From PRO6 sp049646625 (GTDB taxonomy: Bacteria; Pseudomonadota; Alphaproteobacteria; Rhizobiales; Xanthobacteraceae): 19,583 nucleotides of DNA. The notes under the pieces are model-generated. The model did not search any database, was not told where the DNA came from, and was given only the letters and a program-made list of their open reading frames with translations. The stretch is from the NCBI GenBank assembly GCA_049646625.1, contig JBARWE010000139.1:1-19583 (forward strand). Reading direction: 5' to 3'. Below, piece after piece: positions 1 to 6,882 of the stretch. Made by a program: the position numbers and the translations under genes. The first letter of the stretch is position 1; every line of letters starts with the position of its first letter.

Positions 1-42
1 GAAAGCTGGCTGGAGACCGCAACAATCGGCGTGAGTATTCGC

Positions 43-70
43 TTGACATAATTAGATAACGAAATATCCT
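43..70 (+). promoter_or_regulatory. Candidate sigma70 promoter of the Dabb/cyclase pair
   Basis: A perfect TTGACA lies at 43-48. TATCCT (4 of 6 matches to TATAAT) follows at 65-70 after a 16-base spacer. It sits about 90 bases before the chosen start of the first gene. The spacer is almost entirely filled by the shared element described at 52-66, so a protein bound there would block RNA polymerase. Bases 1-42 show nothing recognisable. Confidence 0.5.
52..66 (-). promoter_or_regulatory. Candidate MarR operator, copy 1
   Basis: Read on the minus strand this is TATTTCGTTATCTAA. The same 15-base pattern, TATTTYNNTATCTAA, recurs at 15015-15029 and 15825-15839, each time in a promoter region. On the plus strand the site is a loose inverted repeat, TTAGATA-N6-TATCCTA (52-71), the size expected for a MarR dimer. 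It lies between the -35 and -10 hexamers, which suggests repression. That the MarR protein at 15163 binds here is inferred from the shared motif. Confidence 0.5.
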
Positions 71-157
71 ACATGAAATCAGATCGGGGCGGCGCCCATA
101 AGGCCGGGTGCCGTGCGGTTTCCCCCGGATGTCATAACGCGCCAGCCAGAGGGCCAC

Positions 158-466
158 ATGATCCGTCACATCTTTCTCTACAAGGTCGCACCAGGGGCCG
201 ACGCCGGTGAAATCCTTCGCATTCTGAATGAGCTTCCGAAGAAGGTGCCCGGCATTCGCACCTGGACGCTCGGCAAGCATACCGGTGCGCCGGGGGCCTC
301 CGGGGATCTTTGGGATTATGGGCTGGTGTGCGATTTCGACAGCTTCGAGGCGCTTCAGCAGTATTCAGATCATCCCTTCCATATGGAGGTCGTCGAAAAG
401 CTCACTCCGATGTTCTCCGCAAGAGCGGTGTGCGACTACGAGTTCGCCGACGCTTCGGTGAAATAA
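158..466 (+). CDS. Dabb (stress-responsive A/B barrel) family protein
   Basis: A 102-residue protein beginning MIRHIFLYKV, the usual opening of Dabb-domain proteins, which are small ferredoxin-like dimeric barrels. The second half contains the typical HPFHMEVVEKLTPMF-type segment and ends shortly after CDYEF, so the protein is a single full-length domain. I chose ATG 158 because it matches the family start and has AGAGGG a few bases upstream. An upstream in-frame GTG at 113 would add an unconserved tail. Dabb proteins include polyketide cyclases such as olivetolic acid cyclase, and many of unknown role linked to aromatic catabolism. The following hydrolase starts 10 bases downstream, so the two are almost certainly co-transcribed. 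Its exact reaction cannot be assigned. A role in handling an unstable ring intermediate is a guess. Confidence 0.85.
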   Translation: MIRHIFLYKVAPGADAGEILRILNELPKKVPGIRTWTLGKHTGAPGASGDLWDYGLVCDFDSFEALQQYSDHPFHMEVVEKLTPMFSARAVCDYEFADASVK

Positions 467-476
467 GGGGACGGTC

Positions 477-1409
477 ATGGGTCTCAAATACGATACGCCG
501 CCAAAGGTCGGGAAAAGCCCCTGGGGGCCGGAAGATCAAAAGGGGCAACTGAACCGTATCGATGCCGGATCGCGCGAAGGCATCATGGCGCGCATCGATG
601 GGCGGCGCGTCTACGATCTGAGCGTTGATTACTTTGTCGGGATGCCGAGCTTTCAGGCTGCCGGCGATCCCGCGTACCAGATGTGGATGACCCATACGCC
701 GCGCGGCACCGTGGTTGACGATCTGAATCGGCAGGGTGCCCGCAACAATCTATGCTGCGGTTATTCCGGCGACGTCATTCTGATGTATACGCACACTGGG
801 ACCCATATCGACTCGCTCAACCATTTCGGTTATGGGCGCGAGATCTACAACGGCTTCGATGCCGATGAGCATCTCGGAAGCCGTGGCTGGCAGAAGAACG
901 GCAGCGAGCAGATCGTGCCGATCATTGCCCGCGGCGTGCTGTTGGATATTGCTTCTCTCCATGGCGTCGAATGCCTGTCGCCGTCTTACGGTGTGACCGT
1001 CGAGGATTGCCGCGAGGCGATGGAGCGCCAGAAGATCGATATTCGCGAAGGTGACGTTGTCCTGATCCGCACCGGGCGAATGCGTTACTGGCCCGATGGA
1101 TCGAGGGTATTCGGCGATAGTCCGGGAATCACTCTGGACACGGCCAAGTGGCTGACTGGGCAGAATATCGTTGTTGTTGGTGCCGACAACGAGGCAGTCG
1201 AGCATACGCCGTCGCGGCACGACGACAACTGGCTGCCGGTTCACAATCATCTGCTGACCGAGGCCGGCGTGCCGCAGATCGAATGTCTGAACCTGGAAGA
1301 GATAGCCAAGGAAAAACTCTACGAGTTTGCCTTCATCGCAGCGCCGATCCGGCTGCGTGGAGCGACCGGTTCGCCGCTGCGTCCGCTCGTTTTTCCGTTG
1401 CGGTCCTGA
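477..1409 (+). CDS. Cyclase_2 family metal-dependent hydrolase (kynurenine formamidase-like)
   Basis: A 310-residue protein of the family that includes kynurenine formamidase and isatin hydrolase, which use metal-bound water to open amide or lactam bonds. The diagnostic motif HTGTHIDSLNH occupies residues 106-116, with H106, H110, D112 and H116 as expected metal ligands. A second histidine-rich stretch, DNEAVEHTPSRH, near residues 238-249 resembles the C-terminal part of the active site. At 310 residues it is longer than bacterial KynB (about 210). It fits the larger subfamily seen in catabolic clusters, with an N-terminal extension of about 45 residues. ATG 477 has a good AAGGGGACGG ribosome binding site. 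In this context it may hydrolyse a ring-hydroxylated amide or lactam made by one of the molybdenum enzymes. That role is inferred, and the substrate is unknown. Confidence 0.85.
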   Translation: MGLKYDTPPKVGKSPWGPEDQKGQLNRIDAGSREGIMARIDGRRVYDLSVDYFVGMPSFQAAGDPAYQMWMTHTPRGTVVDDLNRQGARNNLCCGYSGDVILMYTHTGTHIDSLNHFGYGREIYNGFDADEHLGSRGWQKNGSEQIVPIIARGVLLDIASLHGVECLSPSYGVTVEDCREAMERQKIDIREGDVVLIRTGRMRYWPDGSRVFGDSPGITLDTAKWLTGQNIVVVGADNEAVEHTPSRHDDNWLPVHNHLLTEAGVPQIECLNLEEIAKEKLYEFAFIAAPIRLRGATGSPLRPLVFPLRS

Positions 1410-1581
1410 CGGGGCTTGCGATGGCTGTGACGGGCTGTCTCGGAGTTTGCCGGCTTGCGCGACAGGGTGTCGCGAACTGAACCAAAGGCCCGCGTCGGAC
1501 TGTATGCGAGATCGGCGCGGGGTTGTTTAAGTTTGATTTGCAGTGCGTTGCCTTTGTTTGGCGAAATCAGGGTGAGGCGTC
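1410..1581. other. Intergenic region with a perfect hairpin
   Basis: This gap separates the cyclase gene from the WD40 gene. At 1458-1474 there is a perfect 7-base inverted repeat, CGCGACA-GGG-TGTCGCG. No run of T follows on the plus strand, so it is not a classical intrinsic terminator, although it could slow transcription or protect the 3' end of the upstream mRNA. No convincing promoter hexamers were found. Confidence 0.4.
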
Positions 1582-2622
1582 TTGATTGCGGTCGCGGACA
1601 GTTCGTGCTTCCAGGTCAGGCGTGTCCGCAAGATTGACACGGGCGGGCAGGTCGTTGCCCTGAAATTTGTTGGCGCGACCGCAGGCTTCGTTCTTGGCGA
1701 GGAGGCGATCCTGCTTGTTGCATCCGATGGTGGCGAGAGGCGCGTCGCGGTTCATGATGGTGCGATTCTATCCGTGGCTGCGGATGGGGCGGAAATCGTG
1801 ACGGGCGGCGACGACGGCCGGATTGTCATGACGGATGCCAGTGGTGCGACGCGCGTCGTCGCAACTGATGCCAGGCGTCGGTGGATCGATTGCGTGTCGT
1901 GGGGAAACGATATGCGTCTCGCCTGGTCGGCCGGAAAACAGGTTTATGTGGCGTGCGGGGGTGGGGAGCCGTGCGCCATCGATCTGCGATCCACCGCGGG
2001 CGGGCTTGCGTTTGGGCGCGATGCCGCGACGCTGGCGATCGCGCATTATGGTGCGGTGACGTTCTGGCAGGCGAATGGTGAAACCAGCCTCGATCGGCTT
2101 GAGTGGAAGGGGGCGCATGTCGATGTGCGCTTCAGCCCGGCCGGTAATTTCCTGGTGACACGGATGCAGGAGCCGGCGCTGCACGGCTGGCGGTTGCAGG
2201 ACCGCAGGGAAATGCCGATGCACGGCTACGGGGCCTGCGTGAAATCGATCGATTGGAGTTGCGGCGGCAAGTGGCTTGCGACCAGCGGCTCCCAATATCT
2301 CGTGCTCTGGCCGTTTGAGCAGGCAGAGAGTCCATTAACGGGCGTTCCGCTTTTGCTTGCGGGTTATCGCGCCATGGCGACCGCCGTATCCTGTCATCCG
2401 CATCACGATATCGTTGCCGTCGGCTATGCCGATGGTCTGGTACTGCTAATTCGGATCGAGGATGAGGCGGAAGTTCTGATCAAGAATCCGGGCAGTTCCG
2501 AAGTGTCGTCGCTGGCCTGGAGCGCGGACGGAGGCTTTCTGGCGATTGCCTGTGCCGACGGTTCGGGGCGGATCATCGAGTTCGTGCAGCCGCCAATCGG
2601 CGATGCGCGACGCATGAATTAA
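1582..2622 (+). CDS. WD40-repeat beta-propeller protein
   Basis: A 346-residue protein with about seven degenerate WD40 blades, seen as recurring segments such as VRFSPAGNFLVT, IDWSCGGKWLATSGS, VSCHPHHDIVAVGYADG and LAWSADGGFLAIACADG. It has no signal peptide, membrane helix or added catalytic domain, so it is probably a cytoplasmic scaffold or chaperone-like partner. TTG at 1582 is the only reasonable start. It follows GGTGAGG at 1571-1577, and no ATG or GTG lies nearby in frame. From memory, similar WD40 proteins in rhizobia are found beside CobW/COG0523 metallochaperone genes, but no such gene is present here. A role in metal handling or enzyme maturation for the molybdenum hydroxylases is possible but unproven. 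Confidence 0.8.
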   Translation: MIAVADSSCFQVRRVRKIDTGGQVVALKFVGATAGFVLGEEAILLVASDGGERRVAVHDGAILSVAADGAEIVTGGDDGRIVMTDASGATRVVATDARRRWIDCVSWGNDMRLAWSAGKQVYVACGGGEPCAIDLRSTAGGLAFGRDAATLAIAHYGAVTFWQANGETSLDRLEWKGAHVDVRFSPAGNFLVTRMQEPALHGWRLQDRREMPMHGYGACVKSIDWSCGGKWLATSGSQYLVLWPFEQAESPLTGVPLLLAGYRAMATAVSCHPHHDIVAVGYADGLVLLIRIEDEAEVLIKNPGSSEVSSLAWSADGGFLAIACADGSGRIIEFVQPPIGDARRMN

Positions 2623-2699
2623 CACTCGTTCCGCGCATTGCGGCAGCGATACCGGATGTGAACATGACACATGATGGTCGGCAGAATCATCGACAGTCG

Positions 2700-2733
2700 T
2701 TTTGTTGACAATCTGCAAAATGCACTTCTAGGT
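2700..2733 (+). promoter_or_regulatory. Candidate promoter and GntR operator before the ABC transporter
   Basis: TTGACA at 2705-2710 is embedded in TTGTTGACAA (2702-2711). This is a TTGT-N2-ACAA dyad of the kind bound by many FCD-type GntR regulators. It is flanked by a wider inverted repeat, TTTTG-N11-CAAAA (2700-2720). The -10 region downstream (CTAGGT at 2728-2733, 17-base spacing) is a poor match. The site lies in the 207-base gap before the ABC ATPase, the likely head of the long operon that contains a GntR/FCD gene. Assignment to that regulator is inferred. Confidence 0.35.
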
Positions 2734-2829
2734 CGAAGGATTGAAATTGTGTGGTCTGGCCACGGATTGAAGCGGATCGACGGTTGTGACACTGCCACGG
2801 TGCCGGATCGCGAGGGAGGACAAGGCGTT

Positions 2830-3591
2830 TTGATTGAAGTTCGCGAGGTTGAAAAAGTTTATCAGGTGCGTCAGGGCACTCCTGTCCGCGCACTGACGGA
2901 TGTCAACCTGACGATCCGCGCCGGAGAGTTCGTCTCGGTTGTCGGTCCGAGCGGCTGCGGCAAGTCGACATTGATGCGCATCCTTGCCGGACTGGATGTC
3001 CAGAGCCGCGGGACCGTCACGATCAACGGGCGTGCCAATGTTGGGCCGCGACCGGATGTCGGGGTGGTGTTTCAGCAGGCCACCTTGCTGCCCTGGAAGA
3101 CCGTTCTTGAAAACGTGATGCTGCCGGCAACGTTGCGTGGCATCGACAGGACCGAGCGAGCCAAGCAACTGCTCGATCTGGTATCGCTTTCGGGCTTCTC
3201 TGAAAAATATCCCTTCGAGCTTTCGGGCGGAATGCAGCAGCGCGTGGCGATCTGCCGGGCACTGGTATGCGATCCCGATATTCTGCTGATGGATGAGCCA
3301 TTCGGGGCGCTTGATGCCATTACCCGCGAGCAGATGAACATCGAGCTGGCGCGGATCCAGGCCGAGCAGAAGAAAACCATCGTGTTCATTACGCACAGCA
3401 TTCCCGAGGCTGTCTTCCTCGGCGATCGCGTCGTTGTCATGTCGGCGCGTCCCGGGCGGATTTCGGAACTGATCGATGTCGATATTCCGCGGCCGCGCAC
3501 GCTCGAAACCATGGCTCTACCGGGCTTCGGCGCACTGTGCGCAAAACTTCGTTATTCGTTTGCGGCCGATGCGACCGCTGCGCATCTCTGA
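2830..3591 (+). CDS. ABC transporter ATP-binding protein, NitT/TauT (SsuB-like) family
   Basis: A cytoplasmic ATPase that powers import of a small anion such as a sulfonate, nitrate or aromatic acid. All ABC motifs are intact: Walker A GPSGCGKST at residues 39-47, Q-loop Q82, signature LSGGMQQ 131-137, Walker B ILLMDEP 151-157 and the switch histidine in FITHS (H189). I place the start at TTG 2830, giving 253 residues. The conserved fold begins there and GGGAGGA (2814-2820) sits at good distance. The frame is open back to ATG 2671, but those extra 53 residues look unlike the family and would overlap the putative promoter. The permease follows 9 bases after the stop codon, and the binding protein comes next. 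The family is certain; the transported compound is not. Confidence 0.93.
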   Translation: MIEVREVEKVYQVRQGTPVRALTDVNLTIRAGEFVSVVGPSGCGKSTLMRILAGLDVQSRGTVTINGRANVGPRPDVGVVFQQATLLPWKTVLENVMLPATLRGIDRTERAKQLLDLVSLSGFSEKYPFELSGGMQQRVAICRALVCDPDILLMDEPFGALDAITREQMNIELARIQAEQKKTIVFITHSIPEAVFLGDRVVVMSARPGRISELIDVDIPRPRTLETMALPGFGALCAKLRYSFAADATAAHL

Positions 3592-3600
3592 GAGGCGGCA

Positions 3601-4374
3601 ATGAGTTCCACGACGGATAGATTGAAAAAGCTCGCGCTCTTTGTGGCGATCATGGGCGCCTGGGAGGCGGTGGGCTATGCCGGCGTTCTTCCGGCGGTGG
3701 TGCTTCCGGCGCCACACGACATCATGAAACGCGGGTTCGAGTTGTTCTATGACGGCGATATCTGGCCACATCTGATCGCGACATCGATTGAAGTTTTGTG
3801 TGGCTTTGCCCTCGGGGTCAGTGCCGGTTTTGCGTGCGGTGCGATCGTCGCGCTGGTGCCTTCCGTCGAAAAGTATGCCTATCCCTATATTGTCGCGTTG
3901 CAGACTATTCCCAAGGTCGCGATCGCGCCGCTGTTCCTGATCTGGTTCGGCTATGGCCTGACGTCGAAGGCGGTCATCTCCGCGCTGCTCTGCTTCTTTC
4001 CGGTGCTCGTTGCCGTGATGACGGCGTTTCATACGACCGATCGCGATCAGCTTGACATGATGAAGGCTTTCGGCGCGTCGCGCTGGCAGACTTTCATTCA
4101 TCTCCGCGCTTTCGCAGCGATGCCGACGATCTTTGCCGGGATCGAGATCGCCTCGGTGTTCGCCGTGATCGGGGCGCTGGTCGGCGAGTTTGTCGGTGCG
4201 CAGGCGGGGCTTGGTTATCTGATCACGGTGCTCAATTTCAATATCGACGTTCCGGGCGTTTTTGCCATTCTGATCGTGCTCTCGGTATTTGGCACGGTTC
4301 TCCACGGGCTGGTCAAGTTTGTCGGCCGGCGCTGCGTTTTCTGGATCCGTTCTGAACGAGTCAACATAGTCTAG
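3601..4374 (+). CDS. ABC transporter permease, NitT/TauT (SsuC-like) family
   Basis: A 257-residue inner-membrane protein with about six hydrophobic helices (roughly residues 9-25, 63-87, 95-116, 122-142, 182-204 and 217-240). The cytoplasmic EAA loop that docks on the ATPase is visible at residues 155-174 (AFGASRWQTFIHLRAFAAMP), with its conserved glycine. Length and helix pattern match binding-protein-dependent permeases of the nitrate/sulfonate/taurine group. ATG 3601 follows a GAGGCGG ribosome binding site that overlaps the end of the ATPase gene. It would form a homodimeric channel with the neighbouring ATPase and receive substrate from the binding protein encoded next. Permease sequence does not predict specificity, so the substrate stays open. 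Confidence 0.93.
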   Translation: MSSTTDRLKKLALFVAIMGAWEAVGYAGVLPAVVLPAPHDIMKRGFELFYDGDIWPHLIATSIEVLCGFALGVSAGFACGAIVALVPSVEKYAYPYIVALQTIPKVAIAPLFLIWFGYGLTSKAVISALLCFFPVLVAVMTAFHTTDRDQLDMMKAFGASRWQTFIHLRAFAAMPTIFAGIEIASVFAVIGALVGEFVGAQAGLGYLITVLNFNIDVPGVFAILIVLSVFGTVLHGLVKFVGRRCVFWIRSERVNIV

Positions 4375-4389
4375 GGTGAGGAGAAAAGA

Positions 4390-5481
4390 ATGCGTCTAGT
4401 TGCAAGAGGGTGTTTGACGGGCATTGTTCTGGCCGCGGCGTTATGGCCGAACGCTTATGCTGGCGCTCAGGAAGCGACCAAAATCCGCGCGCTGCTGCCG
4501 ATTCCGAATTTCGACGAGTCGTTCGCGCCAGTCGCCGTTGCGCAGGAGATGGGGTACTTCAAGGAGGAAGGACTCGACGTCACGATTATTCCGGTCAATG
4601 GCTCGAAGGAAGTTGCTATTCAGGTATCTGCCGGCAATGCCGACGTCGGCCTTGCCTCGCCTGCCGATGCTGTCATCGGCATGCAGTCCGGTACAAATCT
4701 TGATGTTCAGTACTATTCCAACCTGTATTATCAGAACATCTGGCCGCTTTCGGTTGTTGAGGACAGCCCGATCAAGTCGGTGAAAGATCTGAAGGGCAAG
4801 AAGATTGGCGTCCTTTCGATCGGCAGCACCGGTATCACGTTCGGGCGTGCCTATGTGAAGGAGGCCGGCTTCAATCCGCAATCCGACGTGACGTTCGTGC
4901 CGATCGGTGCCGGCGGTCAGGCTCTTACGGCGATCCGCCAGGGCGTTGTCGATGCGCTGGTCTTCAACGATGCGGCGCTGGCGAAGTTCAGCGTGCTCGG
5001 CCTCAAGACTCGGCGTCTGCCGGTCAGCGACGAACTGCGGGATCTGCCCGATACCAGCATTCTCGCGCGGCCCGGGAATATCGAAAAAAAGCGGGCACAA
5101 CTTGTCGGCTTCGCGCGGGCGATTGCCAAAGGCTATCTGTTTACCGTCACCAACACGCCGGCAGCGGTCAAGCTGACGTGGAAGATCCGTCCCGAAGCCG
5201 AGCCTAAGAACATGAAGCCTGAAGATGCCCTCAAGCAGGGCGTTGCGGTGACGCAGGCGCGCATGGCGATCTGGAGCTCACCGAAGGCCAACGGTGTCAG
5301 CGGCGCCTTCATTGAAGGGGACTGGAAGAACCTGGTCGCGTTCCTCAAGGAACTCGGCTCGCTTCGGGAAGATGTCCCGCTAAGCCGCATCTACACCACG
5401 GCGCTGACGTCGGACATCAACAAGTTCGATCGTGATGCTGTTATTGCGCAGGCAAAAGCGTTCAAGCTGGACTCCAAGTAG
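4390..5481 (+). CDS. Periplasmic substrate-binding protein, NMT1/SsuA-like
   Basis: A 363-residue binding protein of the ABC importer. It starts with a classical Sec signal peptide: basic RLVAR, a hydrophobic core GIVLAAALW, and a probable cleavage site after AYA (residue 24) or AGA (26). The mature part shows the NMT1/SsuA pattern: FAPVAVAQEMGYFKEEGLDV, then SAGNADVGLASPADAV, then DLKGKKIGVLSIGS. ATG 4390 has a strong TGAGGAG ribosome binding site 15 bases after the permease stop. The lack of a lipobox suggests a free periplasmic protein. Relatives bind nitrate, sulfonates, thiamine precursors, pyrimidines or aromatic acids. Given the hydroxylase genes downstream, an aromatic or heteroaromatic acid is a reasonable guess. 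Confidence 0.93.
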   Translation: MRLVARGCLTGIVLAAALWPNAYAGAQEATKIRALLPIPNFDESFAPVAVAQEMGYFKEEGLDVTIIPVNGSKEVAIQVSAGNADVGLASPADAVIGMQSGTNLDVQYYSNLYYQNIWPLSVVEDSPIKSVKDLKGKKIGVLSIGSTGITFGRAYVKEAGFNPQSDVTFVPIGAGGQALTAIRQGVVDALVFNDAALAKFSVLGLKTRRLPVSDELRDLPDTSILARPGNIEKKRAQLVGFARAIAKGYLFTVTNTPAAVKLTWKIRPEAEPKNMKPEDALKQGVAVTQARMAIWSSPKANGVSGAFIEGDWKNLVAFLKELGSLREDVPLSRIYTTALTSDINKFDRDAVIAQAKAFKLDSK

Positions 5482-5521
5482 CGCGGCGATTGCCGCTTGA
5501 TCCAAAGGGTGATGACCCGAG

Positions 5522-6403
5522 ATGAAGCTGCCTTTCTTTGACTATGCCGCACCAACATCGCTCCAGGATGCGACCGTGCTGTTGGCCGAGCATGCAGGTG
5601 ACGCCAGGATTATTGCCGGAGGGCAAAGCCTGCTGCCGATTATGGCCTTCCGGCTCGCATCGCCATCGTTGCTGGTCGATATAGGGAAGATACCGGATCT
5701 TCGCAAAATCAGCGTCGGCCCGGACGGGCTTCATCTCGGGCCGCTGGTCCGGTGGTCGGATATCGAACGGAGTGCCGATATCGCGCGCAACAATCCGCTG
5801 CTGAGCGAGGCGGTTGGACACATTGCGCACTATCAGGTGCGCAATCGCGGGACGGTGGGTGGTTCGATGGCTCATGCTGACCCGTCGGCCGAGCTGCCAT
5901 GCGTTGCCGTCACATGCGGTGCGACGCTGTCTCTGCTTGGCCGCTCGGGGATGCGGGTGGTCCGGGCCGATGATTTCATCGTCGGGGAGTTGGAGACCGA
6001 CCTACGCCCCGACGAAATCATCGTCGATATCTGCTTTCCGACGTGGCCGGCGGAGCGGCGTTGGGCCTTCCGTGAGTTCTCCAGGCGGCGTGGTGATTTC
6101 GCGCTTGGGGGAATCGCGCTTTATCTCGACCTCGATCAGAATGGGGTCGTCACCGGGTGTGCGGTAGGAATGATGGGCGCGTCATCGCGGGCGATGCGAC
6201 TTCCCGAAGTCGAAGCGATGATTTGCGGCGCCCGGCCCGACGTCGCCTTGATCCGCGCGGCCGCGCATGCTGCCCGGGAATTGGCGGACCCGCCTGACGA
6301 TATTCATGCCAGCCGGGATTATCGGAAAGCGTTGGTCGGGACGCTGCTGGAGCGTGCGTTGAGCGCAGCCCTCAAGCTGCCTATCGGGGAGGAGATGCGA
6401 TGA
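5522..6403 (+). CDS. Molybdenum hydroxylase 1, FAD-binding medium subunit
   Basis: A 293-residue CoxM/XdhB-type flavoprotein that passes electrons from the 2Fe-2S subunit to an external acceptor. The two FAD-binding loops are present: AGGQSLLP at residues 32-39 and TVGGSMAHADPSAELP at 111-126. The later SRRRGDFAL segment is typical of the CO dehydrogenase flavoprotein C-terminal domain. No signal peptide is visible, so the complex should be cytoplasmic. It starts 40 bases after the binding-protein gene, and its stop codon overlaps the start of the next gene (ATGA at 6400-6403), a sign of translational coupling. Subunit order here is FAD, 2Fe-2S, Mo, unlike hydroxylase 2. The family call is firm; the electron acceptor and substrate are unknown. 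Confidence 0.95.
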   Translation: MKLPFFDYAAPTSLQDATVLLAEHAGDARIIAGGQSLLPIMAFRLASPSLLVDIGKIPDLRKISVGPDGLHLGPLVRWSDIERSADIARNNPLLSEAVGHIAHYQVRNRGTVGGSMAHADPSAELPCVAVTCGATLSLLGRSGMRVVRADDFIVGELETDLRPDEIIVDICFPTWPAERRWAFREFSRRRGDFALGGIALYLDLDQNGVVTGCAVGMMGASSRAMRLPEVEAMICGARPDVALIRAAAHAARELADPPDDIHASRDYRKALVGTLLERALSAALKLPIGEEMR

Positions 6404-6882
6404 GGGTCGGGTTCATCCTCAACGGCGCCGAGATCGCCGTCGATATCGAGCCGCGGACGACGCTGGCGGATTGCCTTCGTCATGTCGTCGGAAAAACCGG
6501 AACGCATCTCGCCTGTGAACATGGTGTTTGCGGCGCTTGCACCGTGATCATGAACGGGGATGCGATTCGCTCATGCCTGACGCTCGCCGTGCAGGCGGAT
6601 GGCTGCGACCTCACCACGGTAGAGGGGCTGTCGAAAGACAAAAGCCTTTCGCCGTTGCAGGCGGCGTTCAAGAAGCACAACGCCTTGCAGTGTGGCTTCT
6701 GCACCCCTGGGATGCTGACCACCGCTCATGCGTTGTTGTCGCAGGAGCCGGACGCGGATGAGGATCGCATCCGTGAAGTCATTTCCGGCAACCTTTGTCG
6801 GTGCACCGGTTATGTCCCGATCATCGAGGCCATCCTCGATGCCAAAGCGGCTTATCAGAACGAGGCGGGCACGACGCCATGA
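6400..6882 (+). CDS. Molybdenum hydroxylase 1, 2Fe-2S small subunit
   Basis: A 160-residue CoxS/XdhC-type iron-sulfur protein carrying two 2Fe-2S clusters. The plant-ferredoxin-like N-terminal domain has C39, C44, C47 and C59 (CEHGVCGAC and RSC). The helical C-terminal domain has C98, C101, C133 and C135 (CGFC and CRC). All eight ligands are present and the length is normal. It relays electrons from the molybdenum centre to the FAD subunit. Both ends overlap neighbouring genes by the ATGA arrangement, so the three subunits are translationally coupled and probably made in equal amounts. There is no Tat or Sec signal, which argues against the periplasmic aldehyde oxidoreductase (PaoABC) type. 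Confidence 0.96.
   Translation: MRVGFILNGAEIAVDIEPRTTLADCLRHVVGKTGTHLACEHGVCGACTVIMNGDAIRSCLTLAVQADGCDLTTVEGLSKDKSLSPLQAAFKKHNALQCGFCTPGMLTTAHALLSQEPDADEDRIREVISGNLCRCTGYVPIIEAILDAKAAYQNEAGTTP

Noticed and set aside
1458..1474. Perfect hairpin after the cyclase gene as an intrinsic terminator
   Set aside because: There is no U-rich run after it on the plus strand; kept only as a hairpin in the intergenic entry.
2631..2643. CCGC-GCATT-GCGG hairpin after the WD40 gene
   Set aside because: The stem is only 4 bases with no T run, which is expected by chance in this DNA.
3517..4305. Open frame of 262 codons on the minus strand opposite the permease
   Set aside because: The composition (Arg/His/Asp/Glu-rich) is the typical mirror of a hydrophobic membrane protein, and the plus-strand permease is unmistakable.
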